64,000 nt of DNA from Silvimonas soli (GTDB taxonomy: Bacteria; Pseudomonadota; Gammaproteobacteria; Burkholderiales; Chitinibacteraceae), in the NCBI RefSeq assembly GCF_030035605.1, contig NZ_CP106736.1:2046001-2110000 (forward strand), read 5' to 3'. Below, piece by piece: positions 1 through 8,644 of this stretch. Within the stretch, counting starts at the first letter, position 1; each line of letters opens with the position of its first letter. The notes beneath the pieces were generated by a model. That model was not told where the DNA came from, did no database searches, and worked only from the letters and a program-made list of their open reading frames with translations. Made by a program: the position numbers and the translations under genes.

Positions 1-1
1 G

Positions 2-589
2 CTGGAAACGCCAATGCTGTTCGCGATTGGCTTCTTGTGTCTGTTCACCATTGGCGGCATGTCCGGCCTGGTGTTGTCGCTGGCGCCGGTCGATATCCAG
101 TTGCACGGTACGTACTACGTGGTGGCGCACTTCCACTACGTGCTGGTGGCCGGTGCGCTGTTCAGCCTGTTTGGCGCCACCTACTACTGGCTGCCCAAAT
201 GGTCCGGCTATATGTACAACGAGCGCATGGGCAAGATCCACTTCTGGTGGTCGATGATTGCTTTCAACATCACTTTCTTCCCGATGCACTTTCTGGGTCT
301 GGCCGGCATGCCACGGCGGATTCCGGATTACGCGCTGCAGTTCACCTTCTTTAATGAAGTTGCTTCGGTTGGCGCGTTCCTGTTCGGCTTTGCACAGATT
401 TTCTTCCTCTACAACGTGATCCACACCATTCGTGGCGGCGTCGGCCCTGCTCCGGCCAAACCATGGGACGGCGGCACCACGCTGGAATGGGAAGTCGCCT
501 CGCCCGCTCCGCACCACACCTGGGAAACCCCGCCGGATGCAGCACTGGTCCAGCGTGGTCTGGTGGCGCAAGGGTTGGAACATAACTGA
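2..589 (+). CDS. ctaD: Cytochrome c oxidase subunit I, C-terminal part (5' truncated by window edge)
   Basis: Last 195 residues of the heme-copper oxidase catalytic subunit, which reduces O2 to water and pumps protons in the inner membrane. The HFHYVLVAG segment carries the His ligands of heme a3 and heme a, and it is followed by transmembrane helices and the typical Pro/His-rich hydrophilic tail (PAPHHTWE). The frame is open from base 2, so the gene begins upstream of the window. It heads an oxidase assembly cluster reading in the same direction. The family assignment is secure; only the truncation limits what can be said. Confidence 0.96.
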   Translation: METPMLFAIGFLCLFTIGGMSGLVLSLAPVDIQLHGTYYVVAHFHYVLVAGALFSLFGATYYWLPKWSGYMYNERMGKIHFWWSMIAFNITFFPMHFLGLAGMPRRIPDYALQFTFFNEVASVGAFLFGFAQIFFLYNVIHTIRGGVGPAPAKPWDGGTTLEWEVASPAPHHTWETPPDAALVQRGLVAQGLEHN

Positions 590-612
590 GGCGTGAGGAT
601 GTGTAGTTGTAG

Positions 613-632
613 GGTGCGCATTCATGCGCACC
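613..632. repeat. Intergenic hairpin GGTGCGCAT/ATGCGCACC
   Basis: Perfect 9-bp inverted repeat (613-621 and 624-632) with a 2-base loop, in the 130-base gap after ctaD. It sits inside a larger imperfect inverted unit: TAGGGT at 610-615 on one side and ACCCTA near 678-683 on the other. This resembles a dispersed extragenic palindrome rather than a terminator, since no T-run follows. No gene is seen between 590 and 719. Confidence 0.5.
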
Positions 633-719
633 ATGAGGGCAACAGCAACTGAACGCGTTCGCAAGCGAAGCTTGCAAACCCTACGGCGCTGAGCGGGGAT
701 GAATGAGATGGAGAACGCA

Positions 720-836
720 ATGACCCACGAACAACCTGAGCGCCGCCGCAACATCCGGACGGCATTGATCCTGGCCAGCATTGCCCTGGTGTTTTTTGCC
801 GGGATCATGGTTCGGCATTGGTTGTTTGGTAACTGA
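720..836 (+). CDS. Cytochrome oxidase small assembly protein (38 aa)
   Basis: Short ORF reading MTHEQPERRRNIRTALILAS and continuing through one hydrophobic helix to a stop at 834-836. An Arg-rich cytoplasmic N-terminus followed by a single membrane span is the pattern of the small assembly protein found between ctaD and ctaG in Betaproteobacteria. GGAG at 710-713 lies 6 bases before the chosen ATG; in-frame ATGs at 699 and 708 are possible but lack that spacing. It ends 4 bases before ctaG, so the two are probably translationally coupled. The role is inferred from position and family. Confidence 0.75.
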   Translation: MTHEQPERRRNIRTALILASIALVFFAGIMVRHWLFGN

Positions 837-840
837 CACC

Positions 841-1398
841 ATGAATACCGCCACGCTCAATCAAACCCGGCAAGGCAATCGCAAAACGGCGATAAAGCTG
901 GGGGTGATCGTGCTGGCGATGTTCGGGTTCTGCTTTGCCATGGTGCCGATGTATGAGGTGTTCTGCCGCGCCGTGGGCATTCAGCAAGACCGCATCGTCA
1001 ATGAAAACGACGTGGTGCCAGCGTGGTCGCAACGCATTGATCTGGACGCCAATGAAGCGCCTGGCGTGTTGGCGAAGCTGATTCCGCTGGATCACACCGC
1101 CAGCGGTAAAGCCGGCCAGTTGGTAAAAGCGCATTTCCGGCTGGAAAACCCGACCGACAAGCCGTTGCAGTTACGGGCGATTCCCAGCTACGCGCCCAGC
1201 AACGCGGTGCGGTTTGTGCAAAAGCTGCAATGTTTCTGTTTTGATGCCATCGATCTGGCCCCGCATGAAACACGCGATGTCACGGTGGTGATGCTGTTGA
1301 AAAAAGAACTACCCGAGTCGCTGGGGCCGATCACCTTGTCGTACACGTTGTTCAACGCTGCAGATAGCTCGGCAGACGGCAAGGTGAGCGGCTCATGA
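841..1398 (+). CDS. ctaG: Cytochrome c oxidase assembly protein CtaG (Cox11, Cu chaperone)
   Basis: 185-residue Cox11 family protein that delivers copper to the CuB site of subunit I. It has one N-terminal membrane anchor (about residues 20-40) and a periplasmic beta-sandwich domain. The CFCFDAIDL segment is the conserved copper-binding CxC motif of Cox11. The ATG at 841 is chosen over an in-frame TTG at 781 because 781 lies inside the upstream small assembly gene and 841 gives the usual family length. The stop overlaps the next start (ATGA at 1395-1398). Confidence 0.93.
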   Translation: MNTATLNQTRQGNRKTAIKLGVIVLAMFGFCFAMVPMYEVFCRAVGIQQDRIVNENDVVPAWSQRIDLDANEAPGVLAKLIPLDHTASGKAGQLVKAHFRLENPTDKPLQLRAIPSYAPSNAVRFVQKLQCFCFDAIDLAPHETRDVTVVMLLKKELPESLGPITLSYTLFNAADSSADGKVSGS

Positions 1399-1571
1399 TC
1401 GCCACCATCAAAACCGTGCTGGCCGCATTTTTTGGCGTCCGTGGCCGTAAAGGTGCCGAGGCCGAAAAACTCAAGCCGCGGCAATTGATTGTGACGGCGA
1501 TTGTGTTGGCGCTATTACTGGCATTGGGCGTATTTACGCTGGTGCATTTTCTGGTGGCAAGCAGGACGTAG
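1395..1571 (+). CDS. DUF2970 small membrane protein (58 aa)
   Basis: Begins at the ATGA overlap with ctaG. The product starts MIATIKTVLAAFFGVRGRKG and has a cytoplasmic AAFFGVRG segment followed by one C-terminal transmembrane helix. This matches DUF2970, a family commonly placed between ctaG and ctaE in Betaproteobacteria. Function is unknown; position suggests a part in oxidase assembly or stability. Confidence 0.75.
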   Translation: MIATIKTVLAAFFGVRGRKGAEAEKLKPRQLIVTAIVLALLLALGVFTLVHFLVASRT

Positions 1572-1594
1572 TGGACATTCAAGCCCGAGAGTTC

Positions 1595-1707
1595 GTAGCC
1601 CGGATGAAGCGCAGCGGGAATCCGGGAGCAATGCGTAAAAGAATCGCACCGCAATGAATGGTAAACGTCGCAGCCCCGGATTCTCGCTAACGCTTCATCC
1701 GGGCTAC
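1595..1707. repeat. REP-like extragenic palindrome (GTAGCCCGGATGAAGCG arms)
   Basis: Two perfect 17-bp arms, GTAGCCCGGATGAAGCG at 1595-1611 and its reverse complement at 1691-1707, extend inward with two mismatches to about 32 bp each. The element fills most of the gap between DUF2970 and ctaE (1572-1854), which holds no gene. This GTAGCCCGGATGAA type of sequence is a common dispersed extragenic repeat in proteobacteria; the same core (CCGGATGAA) flanks the insertion sequence near 43.7 and 45.1 kb. Confidence 0.7.
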
Positions 1708-1854
1708 ATGATGAGTTGAAAGCAGACAGAAATACCGGCAAACGCATTACTGGAGGAGGCTGCAACCCATGGTTGCAACCCAATAAAAGGCGGGCTAACC
1801 CGCCACTCACAAGCACCACGCAAGGCCACTTCGGTGGCAGCCCTGGAGAGAAAC

Positions 1855-2721
1855 ATGAACGTAGAAAACGGCATCCACGATCCGCACTACTTCGTGCCGC
1901 AGCCTTCCCGCTGGCCTATAACCGGCTCTATCGCGCTGTTCTGCATGACCTGCGGTACCGCGTTCTGGATCAACAACATGCAGTTCGGCAAGTGGGTCTT
2001 GCTGCTTGGGTTCTTGATCCTGATTCGCATGCTGTTCGGCTGGTTTCATGATGTCATTCAAGAGTCCCAACACGGCGATTACGGCCAGCAGGTGGACCAC
2101 TCGTTCCGCTGGGGCATGAGCTGGTTCATCTTCTCGGAAGTCATGTTCTTTGCCGCGTTCTTTGGCGCGCTGTTCTACACCCGGGTGATCTCGGTACCGG
2201 AACTGGGCTGGTTCTCGGACACGCACTCCTTGCTATGGCCGCAGTTCAACGCTGCGTGGCCCGCGGTAAGCGGCCCCAAGACCGGCGGCTACACACCCAT
2301 GGAAGCCTTTGGCATTCCGGCGATCAACACCGGCTTGTTGTTGTCGTCTGGCGTGACCGTGACTTGGGCGCACTGGGGCTTTCTCAAGAACAACCGCACG
2401 CAAATGGCGCTGGGCCTGGCGTTCACCGTGGCCTTGGGTATCTGCTTTTTGTTCTTGCAGGGTTTTGAATACCACCACGCTTATACGCAGATGAACCTGA
2501 CGCTGGCCTCTGGCGCGTATGGCATGACCTTCTTCATGCTGACCGGCTTTCACGGCATGCATGTGTTGGTGGGCGTGCTGATGCTGTCCACCATGCTGGG
2601 CCGCGTGCTCAAGGGCCACTTCACCCCCGCGCATCATTTCGGCTTTGAAGCCGCCGCCTGGTATTGGCACTTTGTAGATGTGGTGTGGCTGGGTTTGTTC
2701 GTGTTTGTTTATTGCTTGTGA
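1855..2721 (+). CDS. ctaE: Cytochrome c oxidase subunit III
   Basis: 288-residue membrane protein of the heme-copper oxidase subunit III family. It is a structural subunit that stabilises proton pumping. Visible marks are the N-terminal HYFVPQPSRWP segment, several transmembrane helices, SEVMFFAAFF in the middle, and the C-terminal AAWYWHFVDVVWLGLF signature. The ATG at 1855 is preceded by GGAGAG at 1845-1850 and is preferred over an in-frame upstream GTG at 1834. Length is normal for the family. Confidence 0.96.
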   Translation: MNVENGIHDPHYFVPQPSRWPITGSIALFCMTCGTAFWINNMQFGKWVLLLGFLILIRMLFGWFHDVIQESQHGDYGQQVDHSFRWGMSWFIFSEVMFFAAFFGALFYTRVISVPELGWFSDTHSLLWPQFNAAWPAVSGPKTGGYTPMEAFGIPAINTGLLLSSGVTVTWAHWGFLKNNRTQMALGLAFTVALGICFLFLQGFEYHHAYTQMNLTLASGAYGMTFFMLTGFHGMHVLVGVLMLSTMLGRVLKGHFTPAHHFGFEAAAWYWHFVDVVWLGLFVFVYCL

Positions 2722-2847
2722 GGCTTGCCCCGATTTATCGGGATAAAGGCGGCGAGGTACCTCACACAACCAGTTGTACGGCAGGCGGGTGCAGTGCAGG
2801 GGCTTATAAGAGGAGAAGGGAAAGGCAGGGATGCCTTTCCCTATCCC

Positions 2848-3051
2848 TCACACAGCAGGGCCGTGGGGTTGCAGATAACCGAAGTACCACGCCAGCAACA
2901 ACAGGATAAACAGTGCGACCGAAACCGCGATCCGCAAAGTGAGCGATTTCGCCAGTTTTTCAGACCCTGCCGGGCCGCGTACCAGTTGCAGCAAAGCACG
3001 GCCCAGTGCAACCAGAATGATCAGCAAAAACAGCACTATGACGATTTTCAT
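2848..3051 (-). CDS. DUF2909 twin-transmembrane protein (67 aa)
   Basis: Small protein starting MKIVIVLFLLIILVALGRAL, with two hydrophobic helices separated by a short polar segment (RGPAGSEKLAKSL). This fits the DUF2909 'twin transmembrane' family found in betaproteobacterial oxidase clusters. The ATG at 3051-3049 has a strong AGGAGGAG ribosome site just upstream on the minus strand. It is divergent from the SURF1 gene, and the two start regions overlap. Function unknown. Confidence 0.75.
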   Translation of the reverse strand: MKIVIVLFLLIILVALGRALLQLVRGPAGSEKLAKSLTLRIAVSVALFILLLLAWYFGYLQPHGPAV

Positions 3052-3775
3052 GGCATCTCCTCCTGATATTGGCAACGGTAGCACAAACGTCATAAAGCTG
3101 CCGGTCGCCCACCAGCGACGCGGTGCTTTGCTCGGTCTGGCCGGGCTGGTGTTGCTGACTGTGGCACTCGGTTGCTGGCAAGCCGCTCGCGCGGTTTACA
3201 AGCAACGGTTGGCCGATCACTACGCCGCCAGCATCGCTGCGCCCGCTTTGCCATGGGGCAGCAACGATGAACCACCGTTGTTCCGGCGCCTCACTCTCAA
3301 AGGTCACTGGCTCGCCGGCCAGACCTTGTATCTGGATCACCGGGATTACCAGGGCGAGATTGGCGTGGAAGTCATCACTCCGTTTCAGCTGGATGATGGC
3401 GGCATTGCGCTGATCAATCGCGGCTGGAAAGCACACAATACCGTCGAAAGCGCCCCCGCGCTGATTGCGCCCCAAGTGGAAGTGCTCGCCTGGCCGCGCT
3501 TCTTTGAACTGGCCAAAACCCCGCCGCAAGGCAATCTGTTCCAGAACATCACCGCCGCCCGCTTTGCCGAGTGGTCGCATCTACCCAAGCCGCTGTGGTA
3601 CGGCCGTTTGCGCTCGCCCGCGCAAGATGGCCTGGCCCACGACAGCGCCACGCCTGACTTCAACCCCGCCCGCCATATCGGTTACATGCTGACCTGGTGG
3701 GGCATGAGCATTGCCGGAATCTTTCTGTGGCGACATTTTCGCCGTTCGACTCAACCGCAATCGCAGTCCAAATAA
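3050..3775 (+). CDS. SURF1 family cytochrome oxidase assembly protein
   Basis: About 241 residues with the SURF1 layout: an N-terminal membrane helix (LLGLAGLVLLTVALGCWQ), a periplasmic domain with the conserved RGW motif (ALINRGWKA) and YLDHRDYQGEIGVEVITPF, and a C-terminal helix after the conserved RHIGYMLTWWGMS. SURF1 proteins help insert heme a into subunit I. The start is uncertain: ATG at 3050 gives normal length but has no clear ribosome site and lies across the start of the divergent DUF2909 gene. The frame stays open back to 2939. Confidence 0.87.
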   Translation: MASPPDIGNGSTNVIKLPVAHQRRGALLGLAGLVLLTVALGCWQAARAVYKQRLADHYAASIAAPALPWGSNDEPPLFRRLTLKGHWLAGQTLYLDHRDYQGEIGVEVITPFQLDDGGIALINRGWKAHNTVESAPALIAPQVEVLAWPRFFELAKTPPQGNLFQNITAARFAEWSHLPKPLWYGRLRSPAQDGLAHDSATPDFNPARHIGYMLTWWGMSIAGIFLWRHFRRSTQPQSQSK

Positions 3776-3811
3776 AACAAGATCAACAAGATCGCACGGA
3801 GACATACGAAT

Positions 3812-4291
3812 ATGAATAGCGGGCAAAAAACACTTCTCACGATGTTTGGCATTACGCTCGCCCCCATCCTCGCCGCGCAGGCGTTTTATTCCTGGTGGCA
3901 ACCCAATCACGTCAAAAGCTATGGCGAATTGCTGGCGACCGAGTCAGTGGTCCCGGCCAACGGTTTCTGGCGGCTGGTGGCGGCCGATCCATCCGGCTGC
4001 ACCGACAACCAGAAACAACTGCTGTTTGCCACCCGCCAGATGCGCCTGGCACAAGGTCAGGAAAGCCATCGTATTCAGCGTGGTTCCACCACTGTTTGCC
4101 CGGCGCTGGATAGCGACGTGGCGGTGCTGGCGCCAACCACCCATTTGCAGGAAAGCGGCCTGTATCTGATCGACCCGCACGGCAATCTGGTGATGCGGTA
4201 TCGCCCCGGCCAGATCGACGACAACGAAGGCCGCAAAAAAGCGATGGCGGAGATCGGCAAGATCCTCAAAAACAACGAAGCGCTGGGCTGA
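3812..4291 (+). CDS. SCO-like / thioredoxin-fold oxidase-associated membrane protein
   Basis: 159 residues: N-terminal membrane anchor, then a periplasmic domain ending in SGLYLIDPHGNLVMRYRPGQ, which matches the C-terminal strand of SCO/thioredoxin-fold copper factors. The CxxxC copper motif is absent; only isolated Cys residues remain (SGCTDN and TVCPAL). It lies 2 bases before ctaA and 36 bases after SURF1, so it is part of the assembly operon. Proteins of this type are conserved at this position in Betaproteobacteria; the exact role is not known to me. Confidence 0.65.
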   Translation: MNSGQKTLLTMFGITLAPILAAQAFYSWWQPNHVKSYGELLATESVVPANGFWRLVAADPSGCTDNQKQLLFATRQMRLAQGQESHRIQRGSTTVCPALDSDVAVLAPTTHLQESGLYLIDPHGNLVMRYRPGQIDDNEGRKKAMAEIGKILKNNEALG

Positions 4292-4293
4292 TC

Positions 4294-5310
4294 ATGGCGA
4301 ACTCACGTTTGCGTTATCTGGTCTGGCTAGCCGTGATCTGGACTTTCGCCCTGGTGATGCTGGGCGCGTTTGTACGCTTGTCTGATGCGGGCTTGGGCTG
4401 TCCGGATTGGCCTGGCTGTTACGGTCATCTGACCGTGCCGGAAAAACCGCACGAACTGGCGCACGCCGCCGCCACATTCGGCGCGATGGTGGAGCCGGAA
4501 AAAGGCTGGAAAGAGATGATCCACCGTTACGTAGCCGGTGGCTTGGTAGTGATCGTGCTGGCGCTCACCGTGTTGCTGGCGCGTAATCGCCGCAAATATC
4601 GCATTCCGGCCTTGCTGGTCTTTGCGCCTTTGCTGGTGATCGTGTTTCAGGCACTGCTGGGGATGTGGACGGTCACGCTCAAACTGATGCCCGCTGTGGT
4701 CACCGCGCATTTGCTCGGCGGCATGACCATGCTGGCCTTGCTGGGTGCGATTGCGGTGAAAGGCACGCTCCCGAGCATCAATATCAGAGGCGCTACTCGC
4801 ACGCTGGCGTGGATTGCGCTGGCGGCCTTGCTGGCGCAACTGGCGGTGGGCGGGCTGGTGTCCAGCAATTACGCCGGGTTGGCCTGTGATGGTTTCCCGA
4901 CCTGCCGCGGCAGCTTTGCGGCCCCGGATGGCCTGGCGCAAATGTTGCGACCGGGTCGCCAGTTGGGGCTGACGGCCGAAGGCGCGCCGCTGACCATCGC
5001 CAACCTGGCGGCGATTCACTGGTTGCATCGTGTCGGCGCGTTGATCGTCACGCTGCTCACCGTGGTTCTGGCATTGAAACTGGCTGGATATCAGCGGCGG
5101 CTGGCGTTGCTGTTACTGGCGGCGCTAACGCTGCAAGTGTTGCTCGGTATTGCCAATGTGTTGTTCTCGCTGCCTCTGCCGCTCGCCGTCGCCCATAACG
5201 GTGGCGCGGCGCTTTTGCTGTTTTCCCTCGTCAGTGTGATCGCCCGTAGTAGCGGGCAAAGGACGCAACATGTCTACGCAAACGCTCGTCACGCCTTCGC
5301 GGGTCGTTGA
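4294..5310 (+). CDS. ctaA: Heme A synthase (COX15/CtaA)
   Basis: 338-residue polytopic membrane protein that oxidises the C8 methyl group of heme O to the formyl group of heme A. It shows the family opening RLSDAGLGCPDWPGCYG (residues 29-44), the heme-ligand His candidates in EMIHRYVAGG (H77) and VVTAHLLGG (H139), and the second-half repeat with AAIHWLHRVGALI. Cys pair CDGFPTC lies in the periplasmic loop. It overlaps the start of ctaB by 41 bases, so coupled expression is likely. Confidence 0.95.
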   Translation: MANSRLRYLVWLAVIWTFALVMLGAFVRLSDAGLGCPDWPGCYGHLTVPEKPHELAHAAATFGAMVEPEKGWKEMIHRYVAGGLVVIVLALTVLLARNRRKYRIPALLVFAPLLVIVFQALLGMWTVTLKLMPAVVTAHLLGGMTMLALLGAIAVKGTLPSINIRGATRTLAWIALAALLAQLAVGGLVSSNYAGLACDGFPTCRGSFAAPDGLAQMLRPGRQLGLTAEGAPLTIANLAAIHWLHRVGALIVTLLTVVLALKLAGYQRRLALLLLAALTLQVLLGIANVLFSLPLPLAVAHNGGAALLLFSLVSVIARSSGQRTQHVYANARHAFAGR

Positions 5311-6172
5311 ATTCTGGCGACTGGGGAAACCCAAAGTCGTCAGTCTGATTGTGTTCTGTGCGGCAGCGGGTGCCTTGATGGCGACGCCGCAATGGTCGGC
5401 CTTGCCCAATGTGGTGATGTGCTTGCTGGGCATTGCGCTGGTGGCCATGGGCGCGGCGGCAGTCAATTGTCTGGTGGAGCGCGATCGGGATTCGGTCATG
5501 CGCCGCACGGAGCGTCGCCCGCTGGTTAAAGGCACCCTCACACCGCTGGAGGCCGGTTTATACGCCGCCACGCTAACGCTCTCGGGCCTGTGGCTGTTGC
5601 TGACTTTCGGTAATGTGCTGGCCATGTGGCTGACACTGGCCACCTTCTTTGGCTACGCCGTGGTGTATACCCGCTGGCTCAAACCGGCCACGCCACAAAA
5701 CATCGTAATTGGTGGCGCAGCAGGTGCTATGCCGCCGGTGCTGGGCTGGGCGGCGGTCACTGGCAGCGTGCCCGCCGAAGCCGCCGTGCTGTTTTTGCTG
5801 ATCTACACCTGGACGCCGCCGCATTTCTGGGCGCTGGCACTGTATCGCGAGCTGGATTATCAGAAAGCTGGCCTGCCGATGCTGCCCGTCACCCATGGCG
5901 CGGCGTTCACCCGCCAGACCATCGTGCTGTACGCAGTGATGCTGTTCGCCGTGGCCTTGCTGCCGTTTGTGATTGGCATGAGCGGCTGGGTCTATCTGGC
6001 CATTGCGGTGTGGTTCAACAGCGGTTTTCTGGCTCGCTCCATCAAGCTGTATCGCACCGCCGATGACGCCGTCGCCCGCAATCTGTTTTTGTATTCGATC
6101 AAGTATCTGGCGTGGGTGTTTGGCGCGCTGATTCTGGACCGTTTGTACACGGTGGTGGCCAGCCACTTCTGA
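5270..6172 (+). CDS. ctaB: Protoheme IX farnesyltransferase (heme O synthase)
   Basis: 300-residue UbiA-superfamily prenyltransferase that adds a farnesyl group to heme B to make heme O, the substrate of CtaA. The diagnostic N66xxxE..D72xD74..M.RT..RRP motif is present, and a second Asp-rich loop follows at ALYRELDYQKAGLPMLPV. Seven to nine transmembrane helices are visible. It is the last gene of the oxidase operon and is followed by a strong hairpin terminator. Also called cyoE/COX10 in other organisms. Confidence 0.95.
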   Translation: MSTQTLVTPSRVVEFWRLGKPKVVSLIVFCAAAGALMATPQWSALPNVVMCLLGIALVAMGAAAVNCLVERDRDSVMRRTERRPLVKGTLTPLEAGLYAATLTLSGLWLLLTFGNVLAMWLTLATFFGYAVVYTRWLKPATPQNIVIGGAAGAMPPVLGWAAVTGSVPAEAAVLFLLIYTWTPPHFWALALYRELDYQKAGLPMLPVTHGAAFTRQTIVLYAVMLFAVALLPFVIGMSGWVYLAIAVWFNSGFLARSIKLYRTADDAVARNLFLYSIKYLAWVFGALILDRLYTVVASHF

Positions 6173-6222
6173 TCTTTTAGGTCGACGTTCTCGCCATTCG
6201 CCCTGACCGGGTGGATGGCTGA

Positions 6223-6261
6223 AAAACAAACGGGATGCCCATTGAGCATCCCGTTTGTTTT
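6223..6261. terminator. Bidirectional rho-independent terminator after ctaB
   Basis: 16-bp uninterrupted stem (arms 6223-6238 and 6246-6261, core AACGGGATGC/GCATCCCGTT) with a 7-base loop. A-rich and T-rich flanks form the U-tract on both strands. It separates the oxidase operon (+) from the convergent chemoreceptor gene (-) and can serve both. Confidence 0.9.
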
Positions 6262-6278
6262 GCCAGCTACTGATCAGA

Positions 6279-7898
6279 TTAAAGCTGGAAGCGTTGCACC
6301 ATCGTGTTCAACCGCTGAGCAATCTGGGCAATTTCGTTAGCGGTTTCGCTGGAACGGTGAATCGACGCCGTGGTTTCTTCAACCATCTGCGCAATGTCTT
6401 CCACCCGCACCGCAATGCTGGTGCTGGCATTGCTTTGCTCACGCGTGGATATGGCCATTTCGCTCAAGCTTTTGAGGGTGTTCTGCGCACCTTCATGAAT
6501 GCGCCCGAGCGACTCCGCCACTGCTTTCGCTGCTGCGACGCTGTTGTTCACTTGCGGTAACGCGCCTTCCATACCCGCCACAGCGGCGTCGGTTTCGGAC
6601 AATACGGACTCGAGCATGTGACCGATATCCACGGTCGCTGCGCTGGTGCGCTCGGCCAGTTTACGGACCTCATCGGCCACCACGGCAAAGCCACGACCTT
6701 GTTCGCCCGCACGCGCCGCTTCAATGGCGGCATTCAGCGCCAGCAAGTTGGTTTGCCCGGCAATGTCTTTGATCACGGCCGCAACGGACGAAATCTCGCG
6801 CGATTTGGTATCCAGGTCGCGAATACGTGCCGAGGCACTGGACACGCTTTCTGCCAGTTCCTGCATGGCAACTGACGCCGTGTTGACCTGCACCACGCCT
6901 TCGCCAGCCAGTTCGGTCGCCGTTTGCGAGGTGCGCTCGGTATCGGCAGTGTTATCCGAAATATGATTGATGCTGACCGTGAGTTCTTCCATGGCCGAGG
7001 CCATCGAAGCAGTCGCATCGGACTGGCGACCGGCAGCGGAGGAAATCTCCTTGCTGGCATTGGCGATCAGTCCGGAATGCTGTTCCAGCTGGCGCGCATC
7101 ACGCTGCACTTCAGCCAGTACCGAGCCGAGCGATGCCCGCATTTTCTCAACCGCGCCCAGAATGCTGTCTGTAGAAGCATTGTGCGTACTGCGATCTGCG
7201 GCGAGGTTACCCTGCGCCACCCGCGTCACCAGATTCACCACTTGCTCGGGCTCGCCGCCCAGCGTTTGCAGCAGACGGCGCACAGCCAGCACCAGCATGG
7301 CGCCGACAATCCCGGCCAGTACCAGACACACCAGCACCTGCCAGCGGGCGTTACTCCAGAAGCGGGCATCGGCTTCGGCAAAGCTGATGCCGCTGCCCAC
7401 TACCCAGCCCCAATGCGGCGTGCGCACTGCCACCGACAACAGGTCTACTGTTTTGCCGTTACGTGTGGAATCCCACCAGTATTCGGTAAATGCGCCACCG
7501 GATTGGTCCAGCGCTTTGGCCGCAATGGCGCCCACGCTATTGCCCTTGGCATCTTTGAAATCGTTAAAGCTGGTGCCATTCAGTTGAGGGTCCAGCGGCG
7601 TGGCGACAAACACCAGTTTGTCGTCGGTGACGTAAACGTATTCGGACTCGTGATATTTGTTTTCCCGCAGAATCTGCGTCGCCAGCGCTTTGGCATCGGC
7701 CTCGCTCATCTTGCCCGCGGCCGCCTGGTTTTCCAGCTGCACAATGGTGTTGTAAGTGCTTTTCACCAACTGCTGGATGCGCGCCTTGTTGTCGATATTG
7801 CTGGCACTGCGCAATACGTACAGCCCGGTGACCATGGTGCCCAGCAAGAACACCAACACTATCGCGGTTAATCCCCACGCTTTCTGGCGCAATGTCAT
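6279..7898 (-). CDS. Methyl-accepting chemotaxis protein with single Cache domain
   Basis: 539 residues. An N-terminal membrane helix (about 8-28) is followed by a periplasmic sCache_2-type ligand domain (about 40-185, with ESEYVYVTDD and FTEYWWDSTRNGK). A second helix, a HAMP-like region and the conserved signalling hairpin (GQTNLLALNAAIEAARAGEQ, near residue 390) follow. sCache_2 receptors often sense small organic acids, but no ligand can be read from sequence. No C-terminal CheR-binding pentapeptide. AGAGGA precedes the ATG. It stands alone, convergent with ctaB. Confidence 0.92.
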   Translation of the reverse strand: MTLRQKAWGLTAIVLVFLLGTMVTGLYVLRSASNIDNKARIQQLVKSTYNTIVQLENQAAAGKMSEADAKALATQILRENKYHESEYVYVTDDKLVFVATPLDPQLNGTSFNDFKDAKGNSVGAIAAKALDQSGGAFTEYWWDSTRNGKTVDLLSVAVRTPHWGWVVGSGISFAEADARFWSNARWQVLVCLVLAGIVGAMLVLAVRRLLQTLGGEPEQVVNLVTRVAQGNLAADRSTHNASTDSILGAVEKMRASLGSVLAEVQRDARQLEQHSGLIANASKEISSAAGRQSDATASMASAMEELTVSINHISDNTADTERTSQTATELAGEGVVQVNTASVAMQELAESVSSASARIRDLDTKSREISSVAAVIKDIAGQTNLLALNAAIEAARAGEQGRGFAVVADEVRKLAERTSAATVDIGHMLESVLSETDAAVAGMEGALPQVNNSVAAAKAVAESLGRIHEGAQNTLKSLSEMAISTREQSNASTSIAVRVEDIAQMVEETTASIHRSSETANEIAQIAQRLNTMVQRFQL

Positions 7899-8215
7899 TT
7901 CGTTTTATCCTCTAATCTTGTTTTGATCTTGTACTGTGCCGCTACTATCCAATACCTGCCGTCAGATTTCACATCTCATAATCAAACCTGACCTGAAAAT
8001 CGCAAAATTATTTTGCCGAATCAATCCAATCGAAGGCTTTGGCACCGCATATGTGCAGCACATGCAATATGTCTTGTCAGACTACTGCTTTCATCATGTT
8101 AGCGAACAGTGCATTGGTTCGCTAACTTTACATATTTTTTCAACACTTCGGGTGTGCACCTGCCCAACGCGGACGTGACCCCACGTGTTGGGAATAAAGG
8201 TAAACCTGTGCGAAC
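7899..8215. other. Intergenic region upstream of the chemoreceptor gene
   Basis: 317 bases with no gene. It holds the probable promoter of the chemoreceptor (minus strand) and, at 8098-8126, a perfect 10-bp inverted repeat (GTTAGCGAAC/GTTCGCTAAC, 9-base loop). A T-rich run follows the repeat on the plus strand, although no plus-strand gene ends here. Confidence 0.5.
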
Positions 8216-8644
8216 TCAAGGCAGGAAGATGGCCTTGGTGGTCTCGAACTCGATGGGCGACGAAGTGTGCTGGTGCACAATCTGCCAGACGCCTTGCCTG
8301 CGGCGCAGCGCCAACGTCATGCGGTTTTGCATGCCGCGCAATCGGGTGCCGTCTTGCGCGATTGCCTGGTATGAGACGAACAGATAGGCCATTGCCATGT
8401 CTGCGTCTGAGGTTGTCTGGATATTGGAGAAATCGACCAGCACCCGCTCTTCTTGCAAGGAGCCGAACCAGCCTTGAACGATCTTGCGCCAGGCAACAAT
8501 GCCGCGATATTCCCACTCGGCCCACATATCAAAAATGCTGATGTCCTGGTCATAAATGGCCAGAAAGGCATCGACATCTTTGGCGTATACCGCAGCCTTG
8601 TATGCCGCCAGTATCGGCAGGACAGGTGATTCTGCTTCAGTCAT
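8216..8644 (-). CDS. NTF2-like / SnoaL-fold protein (SgcJ-type)
   Basis: 142 residues with the cone-shaped NTF2 fold pattern: an N-terminal helix pair (AAYKAAVYAKDVDAFLAIYD), then strands ending WQIVHQHTSSP. The C-terminal WxIVHxH motif is typical of the SgcJ/EcaC and DUF4440 group of ketosteroid-isomerase-like proteins. ATG at 8644 is preferred over a longer in-frame ORF because GGGAGC sits upstream. Substrate unknown; single gene. Confidence 0.75.
   Translation of the reverse strand: MTEAESPVLPILAAYKAAVYAKDVDAFLAIYDQDISIFDMWAEWEYRGIVAWRKIVQGWFGSLQEERVLVDFSNIQTTSDADMAMAYLFVSYQAIAQDGTRLRGMQNRMTLALRRRQGVWQIVHQHTSSPIEFETTKAIFLP

Noticed and set aside
6924..7871. 315-codon plus-strand ORF opposite the Cache chemoreceptor
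   Set aside because: Exact antisense of a well-supported gene, with His/Gln-rich shadow composition and no recognisable domain.
8098..8126. Perfect hairpin as a terminator of the SnoaL gene at 8216
   Set aside because: The T-rich side faces the plus strand, where no gene ends; kept only as an inverted repeat.
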